64,000 nucleotides of DNA, from assembly GCA_009772935.1 (NCBI GenBank), contig WOUR01000001.1, positions 1 to 64,000 of the forward strand, written 5' to 3'. The number at the start of each line of letters is the position of its first letter. The stretch's first letter is position 1. This document shows, one piece after another, positions 40,326-48,744 of this stretch. The notes beneath the pieces were generated by a model. The model did not search any database. It saw only the letters and a program-made list of their open reading frames with translations, and was not told the DNA's origin. This DNA is from Rhodospirillaceae bacterium (GTDB lineage: Bacteria; Pseudomonadota; Alphaproteobacteria; Reyranellales; Reyranellaceae). The translations under genes were made by a program, and so were the position numbers.

Positions 40326-41561
40326 ATGGCCGAGACGCGCTACGACACTCCCGAACCCTTCAAGGTCGACATTCCCGAGCGGGCGCTGATCGATCTCGAC
40401 GAGCGCCTGCGCCGCTGGCGCCCGCCGGTGGCGATTGCCGACGCCGGCTCCTGGGCGTCCGGCACCGACCCCGCCTTCCTGGGCGAGCTGGTAGACTACT
40501 GGCGCCACGGCTACGACTGGCAGCGCTGCCAGGAGGCCATCAACCAGTGGCCCAACTATCTGGTCGATATCGGCCCACAGCGCCTCCATTTCATCCGCGA
40601 GCCCGGCACCGAGGTCGAGGACGCGCCGCGGCCGCTGCCTCTGGTGCTGACGCATGGCTGGCCGGGATCGATCGTCGAGTTCCTCGACCTCATCGACGTG
40701 CTCGCCCATCCCGAGGAGCATGGCGGTGATCCGCTCGATGCGTTCGACGTGATCGTGCCGTCGCTGCCGGGCTATGGCTTCTCCGGCCCGCCGATCCGCG
40801 AGGACGACACGATGGGCCCGATCGGCCCGCGCGCCATCGCCGGCCTTTGGCACAGGCTCGTTACCGAAAAGCTGAACTACCAACGCCCCTACGGCGTGCA
40901 GGGCGGCGACTGGGGTGCCGTCGTCTCGTCCTGGCTCGCTTTCGATCATCCGCTGAAGGACGAGCAGGGCGTGCTCGGCCTGCATCTCAACATGATGGGA
41001 CTGCGACCGGGCATCGATCTCGCGACGGCCACCCTGAGCGCCGACGAGCGGGCCTGGCTTGCGCAGATGGGCAGCGCGCTCGACGACAAGACCGCCTACC
41101 AGCGCATCCAGGCGACCCGGCCGCAGACGCTGGGCGTGGCGCTGGCCGATTCTCCCGTCGGGCTCGCGTCGTGGATCGTCGAGAAGTTCCAGGCGTGGAG
41201 CGACTGCGGCGGCGATCCGCTCAGGCGCTTCTCGATGGACACGCTGCTCGACAACATCATGGTCTACTGGCTGACCGGCACGGCGGGCACCGCGACCTGG
41301 CTCTATCGCGGCGCCGCCGAGCAAAAGCCCCGCGCACTGCCCGCCGGCGCGAAGGTCGAAACGCCGACCGGCTTCGCCGCCTTCCCCGCCGACCTCGCGC
41401 CGGCCCCGCCCAAGGAATGGATCGAGCGCGCTTTCAATCTCCGCCGTCATACGGTCATGCCGAGCGGCGGCCACTTCGCGGCGCTCGAGGAGCCGGACCT
41501 GCTGGTCGAAGACATCCGCGCCTTCTTCCGCCCCCTGCGCTACGGCGCGGCGAACGATTAG
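40326..41561 (+). CDS. Epoxide hydrolase (alpha/beta hydrolase with EHN domain)
   Basis: A 411-residue epoxide hydrolase. The N-terminal EHN domain (EPFKVDIPERALIDLDERLR to about residue 100) precedes the alpha/beta hydrolase fold with the oxyanion HGWPGS, the nucleophile aspartate in VQGGDWGAV at about residue 197, lid tyrosines, and the catalytic histidine in PSGGHFAALEEP. Opens epoxides to diols; the physiological substrate is unknown. It lies 22 bases after the phosphatase gene. A nested palindrome fills the gap after its stop. Confidence 0.93.
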   Translation: MAETRYDTPEPFKVDIPERALIDLDERLRRWRPPVAIADAGSWASGTDPAFLGELVDYWRHGYDWQRCQEAINQWPNYLVDIGPQRLHFIREPGTEVEDAPRPLPLVLTHGWPGSIVEFLDLIDVLAHPEEHGGDPLDAFDVIVPSLPGYGFSGPPIREDDTMGPIGPRAIAGLWHRLVTEKLNYQRPYGVQGGDWGAVVSSWLAFDHPLKDEQGVLGLHLNMMGLRPGIDLATATLSADERAWLAQMGSALDDKTAYQRIQATRPQTLGVALADSPVGLASWIVEKFQAWSDCGGDPLRRFSMDTLLDNIMVYWLTGTAGTATWLYRGAAEQKPRALPAGAKVETPTGFAAFPADLAPAPPKEWIERAFNLRRHTVMPSGGHFAALEEPDLLVEDIRAFFRPLRYGAAND

Positions 41562-41588
41562 ACGCTTCGCTTGGAGTTCACTCGCCCT

Positions 41589-41699
41589 ACCTCATCCTGA
41601 GGAGGTGCGCGCAGCGCGCCGTCTCGAAGGATGGGCAACGACGGGGGTGCTCGTGCCCACCCTTCGAGACGCTCACTGCGTTCGCCCTCAGGGTGAGGT
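41589..41699. repeat. Nested palindrome, family 1, copy 1
   Basis: Outer arms ACCTCATCCTGAGGA and its partner ending TCAGGGTGAGGT, inner arms GTCTCGAAGGATGGGC and GCCCACCCTTCGAGAC, with a small variable hairpin (GCGCGCAGCGCGC) in the left spacer. It lies between the convergent epoxide hydrolase and MFS genes and overlaps the last codons and stop of the MFS gene. Confidence 0.9.
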
Positions 41700-42974
41700 C
41701 ATTGTTGGGTGCGGCCTTCGCGCCGCCAGCGCCGCGACCACCGCGAGCGTCGCCAGCGTGCCGAACAGCAGCAGCGAGTCGGTGTAGGTGCCGCTCCAGT
41801 CGCGCAGCATGCCGGAGGCCAGCGGCCCGGCGGCCTGTGCCGTGACCTGCAGCGACAGCGCCACGCCGCGAATGGCGCCATAGCTCTCGCGACCGAAATA
41901 GTCGGCCCAGGCCACGGGCAGCAGCAGCATGATGCCGCCGATGCCGATGCCGAACAGGCCGGCCGCGGCCATCGCGGTCTCGACCCCGGAGACGAAGATC
42001 AGCCCGTAGCTGCCGAGCGCCATGCACGCCGCGCACAGCGCCATCAGGTAGCGCACCGGCCAGCGGCGCGGCAGCAAGCCGATGCCAAAGCTCGACGCGC
42101 CGGAGAGCATCGCGACGAAGGCGATGACGGAGGCCGCCGCCACGGGCGACAGGCCGCGCTCGATCAGGTGCGGCGCGTTGTGCAGGCTGACGCCGGCCTG
42201 CACGGGAAACAGCAGGACCGTGTAGAGCGAGAGCAGCCAGAAGGCGGGGGTCCGCATGGCCTGCGCCCGGCTCCAGCGCGGCTCGACCAGCGGCGGCGCC
42301 TTGCCGTCGGCCAGCCGGTCGGGCTGCAGGCCGACATCCTCGGGCCGCCGCACCAGCAGCAGCCAGCACGGGACGAAGCCGACGAGGAGCACGGTGGCAC
42401 CGACCGCGATCCAGCCGGCCCGCCAGTCGGCACCGCCGATGGCGAACTGCGCGATCAGCGGCAGCCCGACCAGCCCCGCCATCTGGGCGAGCGTCGCGAA
42501 CGACGCCGCGATGCCACGGCGCGCCACGAACCAGTTGTTGAGCGCGCCGTAGAGGCCGAGATCGAACGGCCCGGCCCAGATCATGCGCGCGAAGCAGAAC
42601 AAGAGATAGAAGAGCAGCAGCGACTGGATGAGCGACAGCGCCATGCAGGCGATGCCGGTGCCGGCGACCGCGAGGCAGAGCACGAGGCGGGCGCCGCGGC
42701 GATCGACGAACGGTCCGATCACCGGCGAGAGGATGGCCGCCAGCACGCCGCCCAACGACACCGCGCCGGACATTTCCGTGCGCGACCAGCCGAACGCCTC
42801 GGTCATCGGCACGACGAAGATCGAGAGCACGGCAACCGCCGGCCCCTGCCGCGCGAAGCCCGCGAGGCAGATGCAGCCCAGCACCACCCAGCCGTAGAAG
42901 AACGGCAGCCGCGGAATCAGGAACCGCGGCAGGGGCGGTGCCTGCACCGGCAACCCGGAGTCTTTCTGACTCAA
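41688..42974 (-). CDS. MFS transporter
   Basis: A 428-residue major facilitator with about 12 hydrophobic helices. RLPFFYGWVVLGCICLAGFA opens the first helix, and the DRRGARLVL and RRWPVRY loops match the MFS pattern between helices 2-3 and 8-9. It resembles the monocarboxylate/OFA-type permeases. The substrate cannot be read. The C-terminal residues (...TMTSP) and the stop codon are encoded by the family 1 palindrome at 41589-41699, so its natural end may have been altered by that element. Confidence 0.88.
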   Translation of the reverse strand: MSQKDSGLPVQAPPLPRFLIPRLPFFYGWVVLGCICLAGFARQGPAVAVLSIFVVPMTEAFGWSRTEMSGAVSLGGVLAAILSPVIGPFVDRRGARLVLCLAVAGTGIACMALSLIQSLLLFYLLFCFARMIWAGPFDLGLYGALNNWFVARRGIAASFATLAQMAGLVGLPLIAQFAIGGADWRAGWIAVGATVLLVGFVPCWLLLVRRPEDVGLQPDRLADGKAPPLVEPRWSRAQAMRTPAFWLLSLYTVLLFPVQAGVSLHNAPHLIERGLSPVAAASVIAFVAMLSGASSFGIGLLPRRWPVRYLMALCAACMALGSYGLIFVSGVETAMAAAGLFGIGIGGIMLLLPVAWADYFGRESYGAIRGVALSLQVTAQAAGPLASGMLRDWSGTYTDSLLLFGTLATLAVVAALAARRPHPTMTSP

Positions 42975-42989
42975 GGTCCGCCCCCACAG

Positions 42990-43100
42990 ACCTCATCCTG
43001 AGGAGCGCGCGTAGCGCGCGTCTCGAAGGATGGGCAACGAGCGTGATATCCGTAGCCCATGCTTCGAGGCGGCTGCTCCGCAGCCTCCTCAGCATGAGGT
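42990..43100. repeat. Nested palindrome, family 1, copy 2
   Basis: ACCTCATCCTGAGGAG at the left and CTCCTCAGCATGAGGT at the right (one mismatch), with inner arms TCTCGAAGGATGGGC / GCCCATGCTTCGAGG and small hairpins (GCGCGCGTAGCGCGCG, GGCTGCTCCGCAGCC). It lies between the MFS start and the end of the hydratase gene. Confidence 0.92.
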
Positions 43101-43133
43101 GGTAGTTGGATCACAATTCCGTTCAGACAGCCT

Positions 43134-43994
43134 CTAGGCGAAGGTCGCCGTGGCCTGCGCCGCGATCGTGCCTTTGGGCGTCACTGTCCAGAGTTCGGCG
43201 CCTTTCCCGTCCGCGGTCGGCCGGCCGATCGCGTCGAACGGCGCGGTGTCGAACAGCGGCGCGCGGGCGCGGATGGCGAAGGTCTTGATCGGCCGGCTCG
43301 GGTTGGAATCGCGCAGCAGGTCGAACAGGCACTGCTGGGCAAAGGGCCCGTGCACGACCAGGCCGGGATAGCCCTCGGTCTCGATGCAGTAGGTCCGGTC
43401 GTAATGGATGCGGTGCGGATTGAAGGTGATGGCGGAGTAGCGGAACAGCATCACCGGATCGACCGTGATGGTGCGTCGCCACGGCACGTCGGAGGGGGCC
43501 GCCTCGCGCACCGGCACGCCGCTCTTCTCACCGGCCTTGACCTCTTCACGGAACACCGTGTTCGCGACCTCGGTGACGGCGAGGCCGCGCGGCGTGTAGA
43601 TGCGCCGCGTCTGACTCGTGACGATCAGGCTGCCGGTGGCGCCGCCGCGCAGTTGCACATCGGAGAACTCGGTCTCGCGGCGGAGTTTGTCGCCGACGCG
43701 GATCTCGCCGTCGAAGGTGAAGGTCGAGCCGGCATACATGCGGCGCGGCAGCGGGATCTTCGGCAGCACGCCGCCTTCGGTCGGCAGCCCGTCCTCGGCC
43801 AGCACGTTGCGGCGGGCATAGGAATGCAGGAAGCAGAGATGCCAGCCCGGCGCGATCGCCTCGCCCTCCGCCGGAACCTTGTCGTCGCGATCGAAGGTGG
43901 CGATCATCGCCTTGAGCGGCGCCTGGGTGACGACGTCCTCGTCCTCGATCCTGCGGCCGAGTTCCTTCTTGAGCGGTTCGATGTCGATGGTCAT
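43134..43994 (-). CDS. MaoC/HTD2-type hydratase (FAS1-like dehydratase domain)
   Basis: A 286-residue double hot-dog hydratase of the HTD2/mesaconyl-C4-CoA hydratase group, acting on acyl-CoA or acyl carrier substrates. The N-terminal hot dog contains GWHLCFLHSYARR; the C-terminal hot dog has the MaoC hydratase motif YSAITFNPHRIHYD and GLVVHGPFAQ. It is divergent from the GNAT gene across 45 bases. It could take part in fatty-acid or dicarboxylic-acid metabolism; the exact substrate is not determinable. Confidence 0.82.
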   Translation of the reverse strand: MTIDIEPLKKELGRRIEDEDVVTQAPLKAMIATFDRDDKVPAEGEAIAPGWHLCFLHSYARRNVLAEDGLPTEGGVLPKIPLPRRMYAGSTFTFDGEIRVGDKLRRETEFSDVQLRGGATGSLIVTSQTRRIYTPRGLAVTEVANTVFREEVKAGEKSGVPVREAAPSDVPWRRTITVDPVMLFRYSAITFNPHRIHYDRTYCIETEGYPGLVVHGPFAQQCLFDLLRDSNPSRPIKTFAIRARAPLFDTAPFDAIGRPTADGKGAELWTVTPKGTIAAQATATFA

Positions 43995-44039
43995 GGGTGC
44001 TTCCTCCGGTCTCCGCTACAGCCTACCCAATCGGGCATC

Positions 44040-44546
44040 ATGATTCGCCGTCCGTATCCACACGAAATCAAGCTGCTGCCGCAGATCGAAAACGAGGCCG
44101 ACCTTCGCTATCGCCGCGCCGGCCTCGGCCGCGTCGTCGACATGCCGCCCGCCAGCCTCGCCTCGCTGGAGACCGGCCGGCGCGAGGAGAGGCTGTGGGT
44201 TGCGGTCTCACCGCTCAACCAGCCCGTCGGCTTCGCGCTGATGAAGTTTCCGGGCGGTACCGCGTGGCTCGACCAGCTCTCGGTGCTCCAACGCTGGCAG
44301 GGGTACGGCTTCGGCACTGCATTGATCGAACAAACCGCGACAGCCGCCCGCGGCCTGTGCCATCGCACGCTTTATCTGTCGACCTATCGCGATGTCCCGT
44401 GGAACGCCCCGTACTATGCGCGACGCGGCTTCGCGGAGATGCCCCGCGCAGACTGGCCACACATCTTCCGCATGCAGTCGATGCAGGAGAACCGCCATGG
44501 CCACCCGCCGTGGCGGCGGACGATCATGCAGCGCTTGCTTGATTGA
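44040..44546 (+). CDS. GNAT family N-acetyltransferase
   Basis: A 168-residue acetyl-CoA-dependent acyltransferase. The acetyl-CoA binding motif is seen in LQRWQGYGFGTALIEQTAT at about residue 85 (Q/R-G-x-G-x-A), followed by LYLSTYRDVPWNAPYYARRG and GFAEM, the usual fold elements. The ORF track runs 230 codons upstream through the hydratase antisense; ATG 44040 is the family start. The acceptor is unknown. Confidence 0.87.
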   Translation: MIRRPYPHEIKLLPQIENEADLRYRRAGLGRVVDMPPASLASLETGRREERLWVAVSPLNQPVGFALMKFPGGTAWLDQLSVLQRWQGYGFGTALIEQTATAARGLCHRTLYLSTYRDVPWNAPYYARRGFAEMPRADWPHIFRMQSMQENRHGHPPWRRTIMQRLLD

Positions 44547-44560
44547 CCGAGCGTGCGCAG

Positions 44561-44650
44561 CCCCCTCACCCAGCCTCTCCCCCTAACGGTGGAGAGGAGT
44601 CTGAGATTCATGTTCCTCTCCCCGATCGGGGGAGAGGTTAGGTGAGGGGG
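44561..44650. repeat. Palindrome, family 4 (CCCCCTCACC type)
   Basis: Outer arms CCCCCTCACC / GGTGAGGGGG are perfect and enclose two small hairpins, CCTCTCC...GGAGAGG (44574-44597) and CCTCTCCCC-GATC-GGGGAGAGG (44615-44637). It lies between the convergent GNAT and TauD genes and can fold as a cruciform. Confidence 0.92.
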
Positions 44651-44658
44651 TGACTCAC

Positions 44659-45555
44659 CTACTCCGCGGCGACGGAAAGGCCCATCTGCTCGCAGGTCGG
44701 GGCCACGTCGGAGACGGTGGCGCGGCGCATGTCGCGCTTGTAGCGCTGGTCGTCGAACGCCATGCCGCGATGCATGGTGCAGCGATTGTCCCAGATCACG
44801 AGGTCCTTCTCGCGCCAGCGATGGGCGTGGACGAACTGGCGCTGCGTCGCATGCGCGGTGAGCTCGTCGATGAGCTGGCGCGCCTCGTCGTCCGGCATGC
44901 CGCGGATCGCGCCGGCGTGGCTGGCGATGTAGAGGCTCATGCGGCCGGAGTCCGGCAGGCGCCGGACCAGCACCTGCGGCACCGGCGCGAAGGCCTGGCG
45001 CTCGCTCTCGTCGAAATCCTTGAAGCCCAGCTTCGCACGCGAGGTCATGATCGAATGTTCGGCGACCAGACCCGCGATGCGCTGCTTCGTCGCCTCGGGA
45101 AGCGCGTCGTAGGCCGCGCGCATGTCGGCGAATTCGGTGTGGCCGCCGATCGGCGGGATCGAGCGCGCATGCAGCATCGAGCAGTAGGCCGGCAGCCGCT
45201 TGAATGACGAGTCGGTGTGCCAGAGCCGGTTGCCGAGATTGTAGAGACGCTGGCGGTTGTCGGTCTCGAGGATGCGGTTCTCGGCATCGAGATTGCCGAC
45301 GTCGGCCATGTTCTCGTGCAGCCGCAGCTTGTGATCCTTTCGCGCCTTGAACACCGTCGTCTCGAGCGGGCCGAAATGGCGCGCGAAGGCGAGCTGGCTC
45401 TCGTCGTCGAATTCCTGGTCGGGAAAGACCAGAACCGCATACTTTGTGAAAGCCTCGCGGATCGCGGCGAGGTCCTCGGGCGAGACCTTGTTCAGGGCGA
45501 CATCGCCGACTTCGGCCACGAAGTCGGGCGTCACGGCATGGATCGACACAGCCAC
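44659..45555 (-). CDS. TauD/TfdA family 2-oxoglutarate dioxygenase
   Basis: A 298-residue Fe(II)/2-oxoglutarate-dependent dioxygenase. Metal ligands are visible: H113 and D115 in WHTDSSF and H262 in NRCTMHRGM, with the 2-oxoglutarate-binding arginine in RYKRDMRRAT. Length and motifs match TauD/TfdA, which hydroxylate sulfonates, herbicide side chains or similar small acids, but the substrate here is unknown. It is divergent from the TIGR02466-type oxygenase across 82 bases. Confidence 0.92.
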   Translation of the reverse strand: MAVSIHAVTPDFVAEVGDVALNKVSPEDLAAIREAFTKYAVLVFPDQEFDDESQLAFARHFGPLETTVFKARKDHKLRLHENMADVGNLDAENRILETDNRQRLYNLGNRLWHTDSSFKRLPAYCSMLHARSIPPIGGHTEFADMRAAYDALPEATKQRIAGLVAEHSIMTSRAKLGFKDFDESERQAFAPVPQVLVRRLPDSGRMSLYIASHAGAIRGMPDDEARQLIDELTAHATQRQFVHAHRWREKDLVIWDNRCTMHRGMAFDDQRYKRDMRRATVSDVAPTCEQMGLSVAAE

Positions 45556-45637
45556 CGGGCTTCCTCCTCGCTTTGCTTATGCGGCGGATTGGACCACCTA
45601 AAGGACAATCGGGCAATCGCGGGATATACTTTCAGTC

Positions 45638-46285
45638 ATGATCGAGAAGCAGGAAGTGCAGGAGATATTCCCGACCCCGTTGTGGATCGTGGACCTCCAG
45701 CCGGCCGCAGCGGCCAGCCTCAATGCGAAACTCAAGGCCGAGATCGAACGGTTGATCGCCCCGCGGTCGAAGGTGCCGGCCGGCAGCAACTGGCAGACGC
45801 CGCAGGATCTGCACACGCGGCCGGCCTTCGCCGAGTTCGTGAAACTGGTCGAGACGGCGGGCCGCGGCGTCGCCCGCTTCCTGCAGGTCGATCAGTATCC
45901 GATGGGGATCACCGGCTGCTGGGCGAACATCAATCCGCCCGGCGCCTACCATCCGATGCATCACCACCCCAACAACTACCTGAGCGGCGTCTACTATGTC
46001 TCGATCCCGTCCGGCGGTTCGCAGATCCTGTTCCAGGATCCCCGCGGCCAGGCCTCGATGATCATGCCCAGGCCGCGCCAGTACACACGCCTCACCGCCA
46101 ACGGCGCCAATGCGCCGAGCAAGGAAGGCCGCATGGTGATCTTCCCGTCCTGGCTGAAGCACACGGTGCCGGCCAACGACGGGGAGAGTGACCGCATCAG
46201 CATCTCGTTCAACCTGATGTTCAAGAATTTCAGTGAGACCATGGCCGCGCCGATGTGGGATCCCACGGCGGGCAAGGAGAAGTGA
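45638..46285 (+). CDS. TIGR02466-type 2OG-Fe(II) oxygenase-like protein
   Basis: A 215-residue cupin/DSBH-fold protein of the TIGR02466 type, uncharacterised but related to 2-oxoglutarate oxygenases. FPTPLWIVDL begins the conserved N-terminus; the metal-site region is YHPMHHHPNNYLSGVYYV (H108/H110), then FPSWLKHTVPAND (H175) and R186 for the cosubstrate. Its stop shares bases with the start of the next gene (TGATG), so a TPR protein is translationally coupled to it. Hydroxylation of a small molecule or a protein substrate is the family expectation, not demonstrated. Confidence 0.85.
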   Translation: MIEKQEVQEIFPTPLWIVDLQPAAAASLNAKLKAEIERLIAPRSKVPAGSNWQTPQDLHTRPAFAEFVKLVETAGRGVARFLQVDQYPMGITGCWANINPPGAYHPMHHHPNNYLSGVYYVSIPSGGSQILFQDPRGQASMIMPRPRQYTRLTANGANAPSKEGRMVIFPSWLKHTVPANDGESDRISISFNLMFKNFSETMAAPMWDPTAGKEK

Positions 46286-47568
46286 TGCGCCTGCAGGATC
46301 GCTACGGCAACGAACTCGGCACGCAGTCGACGGCGGCGCGCGACGCCTATCTGGCGGGCGTCGACAGCCTGATGGCCGCGACGCCAGGCATGGACACGGC
46401 CTTCCAGAAGTCCGTCGAGGCCGACGGGAATTTTGCCCTCGGCCACATCTCACTGGCCCGCGCCAAGCAGCTGCTGGGCCGCGCGCACGAGGCCAAGGAG
46501 CCGCTGGCGCGCGCAAAGGAACTGGCCGCCAGCGCCTCCCCGCGAGAGCAGAGCCAGATCGCCATCTTCGAGAAGATCCTGACCGGGCAGGGCGCCGCCG
46601 CCCTCGAGGCGATCCGCGAACACATGAAGGAATGGCCGCGCGACGCCATGGCGCTCGCGCCCGCGACCAGCGTGTTCGGCCTGATCGGCTTCTCCGGCAG
46701 GACCGGCCGCGAGGTCGACCAGCTGGCGCTGCTCGAACCGTTCGAGAAGCACTATGGCAACGACTGGTGGTACCGCACGCAGCTCGCCTTCGCGCAGATC
46801 GAGCTGCACAAGCTCGACGAAGGCCAGCGCAACATCGATGCGGCCCTCGACGCCTACCCCCGGAGCGCCCACGCCGCGCACATCCGCGGCCACCTGTTCT
46901 ACGAGCTGGGCGAGCGCGAGGCCGGGCTCGCCTTTCTGAAGGAATGGATGAAGGACTATTCGCGCGACGGGCTGATGCACGTCCACAACAACTGGCACCT
47001 TGCGCTGTGGTCGATGGAGACCGGCCGCACGGAAGAGGCCTGGCGCATCTATGACGAGGCGCTCAGCCCCGCCGTCGCCTGGGGACCGCAGATCAACGTC
47101 GCGACCGACTGCCCGGCGTTCCTCCTGCGCGCGGAGATGGCGGGCGAACCGCGGCAGGTCGGGCGATGGCGCGAACTCGCCGACTACGCCACCAAGTGGT
47201 TCGGCCGGCCGGGCCTCGGCTTCGTCGACATGCACACGGTGCTGGCCTACGCGATGGCCGGCGACGGCGCCGCACTCGCGAAGTTCATGGAGAGCCCGCG
47301 TGGCGCCACGGCCGACATGCTGCCGCCGCTGGCGCGCGGCTTCGAGGCCTATGCCCAGGGCGACTGGACGCGCGCCATCGGCGAGATCGAGCCCCTGCTC
47401 GCCACGCACGAGCGCCTGGGCGGCAGCCGCGCGCAACGCGACCTGCTCGAGTATCTGGTGACGTCGGCGATGGTGAAAGCCGGCCGCGCCGCCGAGGCTC
47501 GCACCATGATCGAGAAGCGCCGCCCGCAGAACGGCAAGGGCAAGGGATTCCCGCTGGCGGGGCTTTAA
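46285..47568 (+). CDS. TTC38-like tetratricopeptide repeat protein
   Basis: A 427-residue protein of the TTC38 type: MRLQDRYGNELGTQSTAARD, AYLAGVDSLMAATPG at the N-terminus, then about six or more TPR helix pairs (for example ALGHISLARAKQLLGRAHEA and AHAAHIRGHLFYELGEREAG). No signal peptide. It presumably binds another protein or peptide. Its ATG overlaps the stop of the oxygenase gene by one base, and the ORF track's ten extra residues before it are not family-like. A palindrome follows its stop. Confidence 0.85.
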   Translation: MRLQDRYGNELGTQSTAARDAYLAGVDSLMAATPGMDTAFQKSVEADGNFALGHISLARAKQLLGRAHEAKEPLARAKELAASASPREQSQIAIFEKILTGQGAAALEAIREHMKEWPRDAMALAPATSVFGLIGFSGRTGREVDQLALLEPFEKHYGNDWWYRTQLAFAQIELHKLDEGQRNIDAALDAYPRSAHAAHIRGHLFYELGEREAGLAFLKEWMKDYSRDGLMHVHNNWHLALWSMETGRTEEAWRIYDEALSPAVAWGPQINVATDCPAFLLRAEMAGEPRQVGRWRELADYATKWFGRPGLGFVDMHTVLAYAMAGDGAALAKFMESPRGATADMLPPLARGFEAYAQGDWTRAIGEIEPLLATHERLGGSRAQRDLLEYLVTSAMVKAGRAAEARTMIEKRRPQNGKGKGFPLAGL

Positions 47569-47596
47569 AGAAAAGATCCAGCGCGGCCACCCGACA

Positions 47597-47706
47597 ACCT
47601 CATGCTGAGGAGGCGGCACAGCAGCCGTCTCGAAGCATGGGCACGCGCACCCCGTTCGTTGCCCATCCTTCGAGACGCGGCCTGCGGCCGCTCCTCTGGA
47701 TGAGGT
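47597..47706. repeat. Nested palindrome, family 1, copy 3
   Basis: ACCTCATGCTGAGGAG / CTCCTCTGGATGAGGT outer arms and GTCTCGAAGCATGGGC / GCCCATCCTTCGAGAC inner arms with variable hairpins (CGGCACAGCAGCCG; CGGCCTGCGGCCG). It lies between the convergent TPR and luciferase-like genes. Confidence 0.92.
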
Positions 47707-47725
47707 GGTGCGGGTTGCGCCCCTC

Positions 47726-48739
47726 TCAGCTCAACCCGAACTCTTCCGCCAGCAGCTCGTACGAGCGCTTCCGCTTCTCGAAGTCGTAGCAGATCGTCAC
47801 GGCCATGATCTCGTCGACCTCGTAGGCCGCGGCATGGCGTTCGAGGCCGGCCCTCACCGTCTTGGGCGAGCCGACCACCGAGCGGCGGCGCAGCGCCGGC
47901 AGCCAGCGCTCCGCGCCCGGTTGCTTCGCCGCTTCCAGCGCCTCCTCGACCGACGGCACCGGACCGGGATTGCCCAGCGTCCTGAGGCGCATCGCCCAGA
48001 CCTCGCGGCTGCGCGACAGCAGATCGGCCTCCTCGTCGGTCTCGGCGCAGAGCACCGAGATCGCCATCATCGGCATCGGCCTGGGATGCAGCGACGACGG
48101 CTTGAAGTGGGCGCGGTAGGCGCGCGTGACGCCATCGCCGCCATCGGGATTGATGAAGTGCGCAAAGCAGAACGGCAGCCCGAAATGCGCCGCCAGCGCC
48201 GCGCTGTCGTCGCTCGATCCCAGCAGCCAGACGTCGGGCGCCGTGTCGCCGGTCGGCTGGGCCACGACGCCGGTGCCTTCGTGGTTCAGCGGCAGCGCAT
48301 CGTGCAGCCAGGCGACGAGGTCGCGCACCTGGTAGGGATACTTCTCGGCATTGCTCCAGTTGGGCTTGCCGTCGGCCAGGATGCGCATCGTGTGCTGGTC
48401 GCTGCCCGGCGCGCGGCCGATGCCGACGTCGATGCGGCCGGGAAACAGCGTCTCCAGCATGCGGAAGTTCTCCGCCACCTTGTAGGCGCTGTAGTGCGGC
48501 AGCATCACGCCACCCGATCCGACCCGGATGCGCTCGGTGAGGCCCGCCACCCGCGTGATCAGCACCTCGGGCGTCGAGCCGGCCAGTGCCTCGCTGCTAT
48601 GGTGCTCGGCCAGCCAGTAGCGCGTGTAGCCCAGCCGGTCGCAGAGCTGTGCGAGTTCGAGCGTGTCGCGCACGGCTTCCGCCGGCGTGCCGCCTTTCCG
48701 GATCGGCGACTGGTCGAGAACGCTGAGGCGGAGCGACAA
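47726..48739 (-). CDS. LLM class flavin-dependent oxidoreductase
   Basis: A 337-residue luciferase-like flavoprotein: LRLSVLDQSPIRKGGTPAEA, YWLAEHHSSEALAGSTPEV and IRVGSGGVMLPHYSAYKVAE are the signature of the YhbW/LLM branch. The substrate is unknown. I choose a TTG at 48739, just downstream of the accA stop, because the family N-terminus (LSLRLSVLDQ) begins there; no strong ribosome-binding site is visible, so translation may depend on accA read-through. Confidence 0.86.
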   Translation of the reverse strand: MSLRLSVLDQSPIRKGGTPAEAVRDTLELAQLCDRLGYTRYWLAEHHSSEALAGSTPEVLITRVAGLTERIRVGSGGVMLPHYSAYKVAENFRMLETLFPGRIDVGIGRAPGSDQHTMRILADGKPNWSNAEKYPYQVRDLVAWLHDALPLNHEGTGVVAQPTGDTAPDVWLLGSSDDSAALAAHFGLPFCFAHFINPDGGDGVTRAYRAHFKPSSLHPRPMPMMAISVLCAETDEEADLLSRSREVWAMRLRTLGNPGPVPSVEEALEAAKQPGAERWLPALRRRSVVGSPKTVRAGLERHAAAYEVDEIMAVTICYDFEKRKRSYELLAEEFGLS

Positions 48740-48744
48740 GGACG

